Source: Ctena decussata (taxonomy: Eukaryota; Mollusca; Bivalvia; Lucinida; Lucinidae). Taken from it: DNA of 64,000 nt. Below the pieces are notes generated by a model, which was given only the letters and a program-made list of their open reading frames with translations, was not told where the DNA came from and ran no database searches. Where the stretch lies: the NCBI GenBank assembly GCA_963989385.1, contig OZ022511.1, positions 6,944,001 through 7,008,000 on the forward strand, read 5' to 3'. A program made the position numbers and the translations under genes. Shown here piece by piece: positions 13,001-25,000 of the stretch. Every line of letters begins with the position of its first letter. Position 1 is the first letter of the stretch.

Positions 13001-16000
13001 GTCCGCCCTGTGATGACTTGACCAGTGGAATCCAGAGAATACTCAGCCCACATACCACGATAATAAACACTCTAAACACAAGTGAAATGAAAATATAACA
13101 ATCTAAAGGTTTACATTGGAGGAATGATCGAAACATGCATAGACGTTTGATGTAGAAATCTTATACATAATGGGAGACTTATAAACTTTGCTGAAAATGA
13201 GATAAAACTGTTTGTCCAATTATACCATTAACTTGCCAGCCATAATTTAAAAGTGATCTAAACGTGGCATCATAAATAGACCTATTTATATCTATTGCTT
13301 GCCTTATCCATGCCAATATGATAAAGCAATCTAGTGTTCCGGCATTAGACTGGCAAAGAGTGTTGTCAGTAGCTAGATGTTATGCACAAGCAGCCGCAAC
13401 TAAGGGAAGGCAGAAGCAAATGGTCTACGGTTTGAAGGAAAAGACATCTGAATATACACAATGCATTTAACAAAAGACTGGTTTTGTGAATAAAGCTGCT
13501 AAAAACTCAATTTTCAGACCTAAATCACTTACAATCAATCTCGTAGTATCATGTCCGCAGACCAGCAAATGGCCACAAAACGTATAAGTACTGTTTTTTT
13601 TCTTCTTAAAACAAAATTCAAGTTCAATTATGGCTCGGATTTATCATTAATTTTACGACTAGAGATACAAGTGTCCAGCTGCATACACTGATAAAACCGT
13701 TAGAGACTACAGAAGCCGGAGATTAGTTTCTACACTAAATTCAAATGATTGGATCCGTGATTTAGTACCATGGAAAGTGATAAAGATTCAGTGACGAAAA
13801 CCTGCACAGGTGGAATCTAGTGACTTTATGGCCAATATATGCAAATATTTTGATGTATAAATTTTAACAGTTATCTATGATGTCTTAGCTTGAAGGTAAG
13901 TGATCCAGGCTGATCAAGTGAATGCGGAGGGCTCTAAGCCTACAGTTTGCCAAGTCCATGAAATATAGTCTTAAATATAATATATCTACGCCTACATTTC
14001 ATTGAGTTTCCAAACTGTCCTTAAAATCTTAAGTCAGAGTTCATATGTGCATTCCCAACTGTACCTCCCAACAATAAGTAGTTCCCTCTCTGTGGCATGT
14101 TTTCTTATTCGTCTCCAAAGATCCATGGTGAACAAAGTGCTCGAGCTGTTGAAGATGGACGTCAAAGAACTCATAATAGCCGATAACATCACTGCCATCA
14201 GGAGGCCACGTAAACCTATAAGTCAAAGAAATAATGTTGATTTAGGATAATTCTCTCAGAATTGATGCAAAATATTCTTAAAAACCAATGTTTAACAGTT
14301 TTAATAAGAGGTATAAAATGTTAAAAGTAGAGAAAAGGCAATGATCAGAAACGGATTTAACCGAATTCAATATCCTGCCCTATACACCAAACGGGAAGTG
14401 GACATCTACAGCTATAGACGGTACTAAAGAAAACTACAGCTATAGACGGCATTTAAATTAACAAGAAATCCGCGGAAAGCGGTATCGCACCTGCGGGGTT
14501 TAAGTCACACGAGTTCTAATTGGTAGTGAACACTACATCGCCCATGCTAACGCAGGTGTGACAAAAGCAGGTTTGGTTGGTTGATTTGATGCTTAACGTC
14601 CACGGTAAACAACTAAGGTCATGTCGGGACGGTCAGTTAACCTAACCACACTATTCCTGGGCAGGCCTAGACCTCCTAAGCGGTTAACCAGTACTAAGTG
14701 CACATACTTACGCCAGTAACTGACAACTGCCCTTCTTGAATCAGCGGAAGGAGAAACGAAAGTATGTGGCCAGACCGGGATTCGAACCCAGGACCTCTGA
14801 CTTACGAGTCAGGTGCCCTACCGATTGCGCTACCCGGCCCGGCGACAAAAGCAGGTGTGACAAAAATGACCACGTTAAGCATGTGAAAAAAAATGGCAAA
14901 AATTAATCTGGGCATTATGTGCAAACAATGTGCACATCTTAAGACCATGACAAAACACATGTAAAGTTCCAAAATTAATGATCAAAAAGTGTTAGAGGAG
15001 AGGTGCTCACAAGACACCCAAAATGCAAGGTATTACGGTATGTAAAAATTGACTAAGTTAAACATGTGAAAAAAGTGGCAAACATTAATCTGGGAATTAT
15101 GTGCTAACAATATGCACATCTACAGACCATGGCCAAAACATCTGTGAAGTTTCAAAATGATTGGCCAAAAAGTGTAGGAGGAGTTGCGCTCACAAGACAC
15201 TCACAGCGGAAGGTATTGTGTAAAAATTGACTAAGTTCAACATGTGAAAAAGTGGTAAAAAAAAAATCTGGGAATTATGTGCAAACAATATGCACATCTA
15301 CAGACCATTGCCAAAACATCTGTGAAGTTTCAAAATGTTTGGCCAAAAATGTAGGAGGAGTTGCGCTCACAAGACACCTACTGCGAATTGTTGACGAACG
15401 AAAATTGACTAAGTTCAACATGTGAAAAAAATGGTAAAATTAATCTGGGAATTATGTGCAATCAATATGCACATCTACATACCATGGCAAAAACATCTGT
15501 GAAGTTTTAAATGATTGGCCAAAAAGTGTAGCAGGAGTTGCGCTCACAAGGCACCTACTGCGAATTGTTGACGGACATTGTTGACGGACGGACCAACGGA
15601 CGGGTCCGTGCACGCCTATATCGCCCCAGCTAACGCAGGTGCGACAATAAACAGTACCAGCAAACAAGTAGCCCAAAGGGCAACAATTGCTCACCTGAGA
15701 GACATTGTAAACCTATAGGGATATTTAAGATGCTCAAGGGCAGCTAACTCCACAGTCAGTGGTCCAATCAGGCTAAAAATTAAACTCATCCAAAACATTA
15801 TGTATGCCCTCATTTAATATATGAAAGTTTAAAAAGTATCCGATCAAGAGCACAATAGACAGAGCTGTCAAGGGCAGCTAACTTCGTAGTGACTGGCCTG
15901 ATCTGGCCAAAATTTGAACTTGTCTAAGATAATAGCATTTCCTCATTACCTGAAAGTTTGAAAAGGATCGGATCAGTAGAAATCAAGAAAAAGTGGCGAC

Positions 16001-19000
16001 ATTGATTTTTGGATGCTCAGGGCAGGTACTCCATAGTCAGTGGTGGGATCTAGCCGAAATGCTAACTAATCCAAGCTTTTATGCATATCCTCATTACCTG
16101 TAAGTATGAAGAGGATCCGATGAAAAATGAAAATGTGATGACGTTGTTTTCTCCATTATAAGACTATGGGATTTTTTTCAATCGCTCAAGGGCAGCTAAC
16201 TCCGTAGTCTACGAATCCGGCCAAATTTCGAATTCATCCAAGCTCTTATGTATGTCATCATTACCTGCAAGTATGATAAAGATCGAATCAAAAACCTTGA
16301 TTGCAGCACCCAGAAAGTCAAACTTGCTCGAGATATTTTCATGCCCTACATTTGTGTGAATTTATTTTAAAATCCGTTGAGAAATGTAGGTGCTAGAGCG
16401 ATGACAAAGTTTTTCTAAAAATAGCCACAGTGACCTTGACCTTGGACACAGCATCCTGAAAGTGAAACTTGCTCGAGATATTGTCATGCCCTACATTTGT
16501 GTGAATTTATTTTAAAATCCGTTGAGAAATGTAGGTGCTAGAGCGATGACAAAGTTTTTCTAAAAATAGCCACAGTGACCTTGACCTTGGGCACAGCATC
16601 CCGAAAGTCGAACTTGCTTGAGATGTTGTCATACCCTACATTTGTGTCAAGTTATTTCAAAATCCATGGAGAAATGAAGGTGCTAGGGCGATGACAAAGT
16701 TTTTCTAAAAATAGCCACAGTGACCTTGACCTTGGGCACAGCACCCTAAAAGTCGAATATGCTCGAGATACTGTCATGCCCTACATTTGTGTGAATTTAT
16801 TTTGAAATCCATTGAGAAATGTAGGTGCTAGAGCGCTGACAAAGTTTTTCTAACAAGTAGCCCAAAGGGCAACAATTGCTCACCTGAGAGACATTGTAAA
16901 CCTATAGGGATATTTAAGATGCTCAAGGGCGGCTAACTCCACAGTCAGTGGTCCAATCAGGCTGAAAATTAAACTCATCCAAAACATTATGCATGCCCTC
17001 ATTTAATATATGAAAGTTTAAAAAGTATCCGATCAAGAGCACAATAGACAGAGCTGTCAAGAGCAGCTAACTTAGTAGTGGTTGGCCTGATCTGGCCAAA
17101 ATTTGAACTTGTTTAAGATATTATGCATTTCCTCATTACCTGCAAGTTTGAAAAGGATCGGATCAGTAGAAACCAAGAAAAAATGGTGACATTGATTGTT
17201 TGGATGCTCAGGGCAGGTACTCCATAGTCAGTGGTGGGATCTAGCCGAAATGCTAACTAATCCAAGCTTTTATGCATATCCTCATTACCTGCAAGTATGA
17301 AGAGGTTTGGATGAAAAATGAAAATGTGATGACGTTGTTTTCTCCATTATAAGACTATGGGATTTTTTTCAACCGCTCAAGGGCAGCTAACTCCGTAGTC
17401 TGTGCTCGAATCCTGCCAAATTTCGAACTCATCCAAGCTCTTATGTATGTCATCATTACCTGCAAGTATGATAAGGATCGAATCAAAAACCTTGATTGCA
17501 GCACCCTGAAAGTCAAACTTGCTCGAGAAATTGTCATGCCCTACATATGGGTGAATTTATTTTAAAATCCGTTGAGAAATGTAGGTGCTAGAGCGATGAC
17601 AAAGTTTTTCTAAAAATAGCCACAGTGACCTTGACCTTGGGCACAGCATCCTGAAAGTCGAATTTGCTTGAGATATTGTCATACCCTACATTTGTGTCAA
17701 GTTATTTCAAAATCCATGGAGAAATGAAGGTGCTAGGGCGATGACAAAGTTTTTCTAAAAATAGCCACAGTGACCTTGACCTTGGGCACAGCACCCTGAA
17801 AGTCGAATTTGCTCGAGATATTGTCATGCCCTACATTTGTGTGAATTTATTTTAAAATCCATTGAAAAATGTAGGTGCTAGAGTGCTGACAAAGTTTTTC
17901 TAAAAATAACCACAGTGACCTTGACCTTGGGCACAGCACCCTGGAAGTCAAACTTGTTTGAGATATTGTCATGCCCTAACTTTGTGTGAAAGTGATTTAA
18001 AATCCGTTGAGAAATGTAGGCGCTAGAGCGATGACCAAGTTTTTTCTAAAAATAGCCACAGCGACCTTGACCTTGGGTGCAGCACCTTGAAAGTCAAACT
18101 TGCTCGAGATATTGTCATGCCCTACATTTTTGTGAAGTTATTTTAAAATCTGCTGAGAAATGTAGGTGCTAGAGTGCTGACAAAGTTTTTCTAAAAATAG
18201 CCACAGTGACCTTGACCTTGGGCACAGCACCCTGGAAGTCAAACTTGTTTGAGATATTGTCATGCTCTACATTTCTGTGAAGTTGATTTAAAATCCGTTG
18301 AGAAATGTAGGCAATAGAGCGATGACCAAGTTTTTTCTAAAAATAGCCACAGTGACCTTGACCTTGGGTGCAGCATCATGAAAGTCGAACTTGCACGAGA
18401 TATTGTCATGCCCTACATTTGTGTGAAGTTATTTTAAAATCTGCTGAAAAATGTAGGTGCTAGAGCGCTGACAATGTTTTTCTAAAAATAGCCACAGTGA
18501 CCTTGACCTTATACGCAGCATCCTGAAAGTCGAACTTGCTCGAGATATTGTCATGCCCTAGATTTGTGTGAAATTATTTTAAAATCTGTCGGGAAATGTA
18601 GGTGCTAGAGCGCTGACAAAGTTTTTTCTAAAAATAGCCACAGTGACCTTGACCTTGGGCGCAGCTTCCTGAAAGTCGAATTTGCTCGAGATATTGTCAT
18701 GCCCTACATTTGTGTGAAGTTATTTTAAAATCAGTTGAGAAATGTAGGCAATAGAGCGATGACAAAGTTTTTCTAAAAATATGTGATGATGTTCTTTTCT
18801 CCATTATCACTGGGTAGTTGCTTAGTCCCGGTGAGCGATGATTTTTTCTGACAATCGTCAACGATTTTTTCTGACAATTAGTGTCTCGTAAGCGTGACGA
18901 AGCAAAAGGGTAAGTGAACAAACTTATTTTCAATTTTTTCTCCTGATCTTTTGCAAACAGGCTGTTTTCTGAAGCATTTTATGAGCGCATTTAGTCGTTT

Positions 19001-22000
19001 GTCACATTTTTTCTGTGAAATAACCTCTGCAAACCAAGGACGAAAATTACAGCAAATGTCAAGGATTTACTCCTACAACGAATTTAATGTCCCGGATTTT
19101 TTCCTACAGTGTCCCGGATTTTTTCCTACCACATATATTGCATTTCAGAGACCCAAAACTCGGATTATAGACTCTGCAATTAGATTTTTTAGTGTGTAAT
19201 CTAATTTTATTTCGCCGATTGAACATCAGAAGCATTACTGACATGTATGCCGTGGTATGCCTCAAGGAAAACTATCACTACAGGTGTTCATGAGTGAAAA
19301 AATTCATTACACGACAGAAAGAGAGGATTTTTTTTATCTTTTATGCTTAATAACTACAATGCCTTATACTTTATAATTACAGTGATCAGGTTGTTCCAAG
19401 TTGATATTGCTGGCGCCAGAGAATTAACCTTTCTCCTTGCCATTTCGCTTCAGTGTGGTGTTGCTAAGCGTTGATGGATGAATGACTCCTTTTCAAAAGT
19501 ATTTCAGTCAGATAAAGACGACGGTAGGGGGATAATGAAAAGCTATGTGCAGTGGAATCCCGTTTACGATGTATAGATTTCCGCCTTTAGCAGGTATCGA
19601 ACCAGAGACCGCTAGATCAGCAGACCAGCGCTTAACCTACTGAGTTACCTGGGCTGCTGTTGCTCAGCGTGTTTAGTGGTATGATATCGGGTGTATACGC
19701 TGTTTGCCCCTAGAGGATGGTGTGGAAGTGTCTAACAAAAGCAAAACCAAAGAGTGTCCATCAAATCATAAAAAGTTTGGAGTGGAGGCCCTATTAGCAA
19801 ATTCATTGATTTAGTAGGCCCTACATCCTTAAATACGGCCATAGGCCTACTCATACTTGTGAATCCATTATATACCTAATTGCTGTTTGAATAAACTACA
19901 TTGACTGAAATGCCAGCATTAGATAGTCTGACGTCACTGTGACATTGGACGTCACGAGATCTCTGATGTGGCGTCATAAACCACGCAAAATCAAAGTCAG
20001 GAGATCTACTCCCACCCACGTGTTTCCACCATCTTCTTGGATTTGCCAGATAATTTCCAGGTAAAATTTTGTTTGCGCACATTTATACAGTTGATTACTT
20101 TTCGAGTATACACGGGGGTAATACAAAGACGCCATTTGAAGATGCCAAAAGGAAGTGGCTCGCGACAGAGAAGGAGGTAGTAAGCAGTACCAGTTATGGT
20201 AGATGACACATGCATATTATAATGAGGTGGTTGTCGACCGAATGATACTTCTGTCGACTGTCTCGGTCGACAACCACTTGAGCATGTATAGAAACTGACT
20301 GGCTCTGTTGACAGCACAGGCGTGGGAAATTGGTGTTAGCCCCGTGCTTCACTATGTATTTCATTGTCGTGCTCAGTAAATAACTGTTTGTGAACAGATT
20401 TTGTTGGTGTGTTAATTCTTCGAATTTTTTGGACAGGACTTTGTGTGATTGTTCTTGTGTGTATTGACACCTTGTTGTTTGCCATTTGGATATTTTGTAT
20501 GTCACATCTAACGAACTGCCTAACACATCAAATACTCTTGCTTTATATTTTATTAGGTTCCCTTCTGCATTACAAAGCGGCCACAGAAGACAAAGTTTTT
20601 CGTTTGGATGTTTTTCAACACAATGTCGAAGGGTCGTAGTGGCATCAGGAAATGACTTGAGACAGTATTTGCATTTACTGTTTTTGTCTTCATCATGCAA
20701 ATGATGACAAAATCGAAACTATGAACCCTTCGGAAGCAAGGAATACGTAAAAGACATTACAACAGAAGTCATTTTTTTCAAACTTGAATCTTCTCTTCAA
20801 GTGCAGATTACACCGAGTCTGCTATTTTCATTTTTTGGAAGTGTTCCATTTTTCTAAACAAATCTAACATTTCAAATCTTATTTAACTTCACATGAAGCT
20901 GGAGGTGCCGTGCGACTATTAAAAGTTCCCCCGTATTCCATCATAGTGCAATAAGTGCTGTGTGGCGGCCGAAAAACGTCTCGCCAAACTTCACCATAGG
21001 GCAGATTGTATAATTTTCTGGTCATTTTGGAAACGTTTGTTTCATTTTGAGTCATTCTGAAAATAGAGTGGCCGAGCCGCTACTAGGGGCATGGCTGGTG
21101 TTGCACATTACATGTATAACACGAATCGGAATACCGGTAACTTGATAATAATTATTTGTCCGAGAAAATAAATCTGAAGTCTGTTGAAATAATTTCAGTA
21201 TGCAATGTCATTGAAAAATTGATTGATCATGGCAAACAGTTTATAACAATGACGTCATATATCTGTTACCATAGTAACTAGGAGTTCAAAATCATGCCAG
21301 AGTGACGTCATCTAGACGTCATTCTGCCAAGAGTTTGTAATTCCGCAATAGCTAGTGTCATTTGTATGGGAGTATGGCAAACAGTGTTTAGTACGCTCCA
21401 TCAATTTTTCAATGGCATTACATACTGAAATTCTTAAAACAGAAACTTCAGATTTTCTCAAACAAATAGAAACGTCACTGAAACAGGCGTTAGAAGGCGT
21501 GTAATAGCCATTAAATATCTCACCGTGCCCAATCATTGTGCAGATTATATAATTTCTGGTCCTTTGGAATCATTGATTTCATTTCGAAAAATCTTAAAAG
21601 AGATTAGCTCCTGGTAGGGACATGGCTGCAATTGATTTGATTGATTGATTGAGTTTATGCTTAACGTCCACGGTAAACAGCTATGGTCATGTCGGGACGG
21701 TCAGTTAACCTAACCACACTATTCCTGGGCAGGCTTAGACCTCCTAAGCGGTTAACAAGTACTAAGTGCACATACTTTCGCCAGAAACTGACAACTGCCC
21801 TTCTTGAATCAGCGGAGGGAGAAACGAAAGTATGTGGCCAGACTGGGTTTCGAATCCAGGACCTCTGACTTATAAGTCAGGTGCCCTACCGATTGCGCTA
21901 CGCGGCCCGGCGGCTGCAACTGAACCGAGTATGTTGTTTTCATTTATTCCTTTTATGTATCCCTTGCTTTCAAAGGATTGACTTTCAGAACATTTTGGTT

Positions 22001-25000
22001 TAAACATTTCTGTTCTGGTGTTGATGTGTAGTATGTAAAAATGTTCAGTCTCTCAAGCGTAGAACCGGCTGGACCTGTGCATTTTCAAGCCTCACATACA
22101 CTATGCTATTGTGAGGATTGTGAGGAACAGGCAAGCACGGTACACCAAAGATAGTACAAAAGGAAATATTGATGCTTTGGAATCACACACATACACACGT
22201 ACGCACGCATGCATGCACGCACAAGTCTGGAGAAACAATGTAAATTTACTATGCCTCATAAGAGAAAAAAATAGCCTGACCGTGGCGGCACTCAAATATA
22301 CAACCAAATTTGAAGCAATAGAATGGGCTACATGGTGCATACAATGGAAAGGCTGGCCTTTTGATGACCGACAAATATTTTGTCACCCATTTATGCACCA
22401 AAATTAAGTTTGAAGCATTTTTTGATCTTGCTGTTCAATATATGCACAATGACGTATCATAACAACTACTTATTTTATGGTTTGTGTTGTCAGAAAAAAT
22501 CAGGCGCTTTAAATCTATTGTAGGAGCAAATCCGGGACTTGTAGGAAAAAATCCGGGACCTATGAAAAATGAAAATGGGCTTACAGACCTATTTATATTA
22601 TTGTAAAGTGTAAAAAAATAATGAGACATTTTTCCCAACACCGATTTATGATTAAAACTAACGTTACCCTATGGTAAACTTCGCAGACATAGACATAGAG
22701 GAGAGTTCTTCAAGATGTACCCTAAACGAAAATTTCCAGGAATCTTTTATCTGTTGAGCACGTTAAACATTGTATTTTATGTAATTTGCCTAATCTCTAC
22801 CAAGAATAAGCATAGGATTTGTAAATAAATGTATTAATCGACTAAACTCGCCATTTTGTCGCACCAGTTTTCTGTTATGACGTCACGGAGAAAAAATCAT
22901 TGACGATTTGGAAAAAATCCGGGACCGTTGTCAGAAAAAATCGTTGACAATTGTCAGAAAAAATCATCGCCCACCGGGACTAAGCACCCACCCAGTGATT
23001 ATAACACTATGGGATTTTTTTCAAACGCTCAAGGGCAGCTGTCTCCGTAGTCTGTGCTCGAATCCGACCGAATTTCGAACTCATCCAAGCCCTTATGTAT
23101 GTTATCATTACCTGCAAGTATAATAAGGATCTAAGCAAAAACAGTTGAGAAAACGTGATGACGCCATTTTCGCCACTATAACACTATGGGATTTTTTTCA
23201 AACGCTCAAGGGCAGCTAACTCCGTAGTCTGCGCTCAAATCCGGCCAAATTTCGAACTCATCCAAGCTCTTGTGTATGTCATCATTACCTGCAAGTATGA
23301 TAAGGATCTAATCAAAAACAGTCGAGAAAACATGATGACGCCATTTTCCCCATTATAACCCTATGGGGGCTATCTGTTGCCATGGAAACCAGAGTTCTGA
23401 GCTGATCGGCACCAACACCTAATGCAGCCTTTCCCCCACCCAAATGATGCTGCAGATAAACTTTGATTGCGATCGGCCCACTGGTCTCTGAGATATTTAT
23501 GTTTGAATTTGTTGACGCACCCACCCACCCACGCACGCACGCACGGACGACGGCTTGATTCCCATCCTATAAGCTCACCTCTGAGCCTTCGGCTCAGGTG
23601 AGATAAAAATAGCCACAGTGACCTTGACCTTGGGCGCAGCACCCTGGAAGTCAAACTTGTTTGAGATATTTTCATGCCCTACATTTGTGTGAAGTTGATT
23701 TAAAATCCGTTGAGAAATGTAGGGGCTAGAGCGATGACCAAGTTTTTCTAAAAATAGCCACAGTGACCTTGACCTTGGGTGCAGCACCCTGAAAGTCAAA
23801 CTTGCTCGAGATAATGTCATGCCCTACATTTGTGTGAAGTTATTTTAAAATCTACTGAGAAATGTAGGTGCTAGAGCGCTGACAAAGTTTTCCTAAAAAT
23901 AACCACAGTGACCCTGACCTTGGGCGCAGCATCATGAAAGTCGAACTTGCACGAGATATTGTCATGCCCTACATTTGTGTGAAGTTATTTTAAAATCTGC
24001 TGAAAAATGTAGGTGCTAGAGCGCTGACAAAGTTTTTCGAAAAATAGCCACAGTGACCTTGACCTTGGGCGCGGCATCCTGAAAGTCGAACTTGCTCGAG
24101 ATATTGTCATGCCCTACATTTGTTTGAAGTTATTTTAAAATCCGTTGAGAAATGTAGGCAATAGAGCGATGACAAAGTTTTTCTAAAAATACGTGATGAC
24201 GTTGTTTTCTCCATTATAACACTATGGGATTTTTTTTTCAAACGCTCAAGGGCAGCTATCTCCGTAGTCTGTGCTCGAATCCGGCCAAATTTCGAACTCA
24301 TCCAAGCTCTTATGTATGTCATCATTACCTGCAAGTATGATAAGGATCTAAGCAAAAACAGTTGAGAAAACTTGATGACGCCATTTTCCCCATTATAACC
24401 CTATGGGATTTTTTTTCAAACGCTCAAGGGCATCTAACTCCGTAGTCTGTGCTCGAATCCGGCCGAATTTCGAACTCATCCAAGCTCTTATGTCATCATT
24501 ACCTGCAAGTATGATAAGGATCTAATCAAAAACAGTCGAGAAAACGTGATGACGCCATTTTCCCCATTATGACCCTATGGGGGCTATCTGTTGCCATGGA
24601 AACCAGAGTTCTAAGCTGATCGGCACCAAAACCTAATGCAGCCTTTCTCCCACCCAAATGATGCTGCAGATAAAATTTGATTGCGATCGGCCCACTGGTC
24701 TCTGAGATATTTATGTTTGAAAGTGTTGCCGCACCCACCCACGCACGCACGCACGCACGCAAAGACGACGCCTCGACTCCCATCCTATAGGCTCACCTCT
24801 GAGCCTTCGGCTCAGGTGAGCTAAAAACCAAGAGAAAAGCTCTTTGCCAATACCTATAACGCTATCCTAAATAAAATGAATAATTAAGTCAAATACAAAC
24901 AAAATGCGGATCAACAATTACAATTAGAATGAACCACCACTGAAGCAACACCCTGGAACGCACAATAATAAATTACTGAGGGGTTTTAACCGGATTCACG

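Larger units (their letters stand above)
18808..22997. mobile_element. 4.19-kb TIR DNA transposon with 5-bp target duplication
   Basis: The ends are inverted repeats of about 70 bp with only about four mismatches, both starting CACTGGGT, with GCTTAGTCCCGGTG further in and two copies of GATTTTTTCTGACAA. The flanks carry the direct repeat ATTAT (18803-18807 and 22998-23002). Removing the element restores CTCCATTATAACACTATGGG, which is found uninterrupted in sister satellite units such as the one near 24207. More CCCGGATTTTTTCC motifs lie subterminally. Inside are SINEs, a foldback and a minus-strand ORF with a C2H2 finger. No complete transposase was found. Superfamily is unknown; a 5-bp duplication and CAC termini are known for Transib/RAG-type elements, but this is only a hint. 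Confidence 0.85.

Noticed and set aside
14765..14840. Apparent tRNA gene on the minus strand
   Set aside because: Boxes A and B are present, but the anticodon stem-loop is too short and the sequence continues into a SINE body repeated at 21637.
14862..15655. Possible CRISPR-like array because of regularly spaced repeats
   Set aside because: Units are 180-bp head-to-tail copies without unique spacers, in a eukaryotic genome.
18808..18860. RAG recombination signal in the TIR
   Set aside because: CACTGGG shares only the leading CAC and some later bases with CACAGTG, and no nonamer at a 12- or 23-bp spacing is seen.
18697..18933. 78-residue minus-strand ORF (and similar ORFs at 23370-24355)
   Set aside because: These are readings through 145-bp satellite units; the same peptide words recur because the DNA is repeated.
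24750..24830. Helitron 3' end (hairpin followed by CTAA)
   Set aside because: One copy ends GCTAA but the sister copy at 23600 ends GATAA, and no TC 5' end or Rep/helicase sequence was found.
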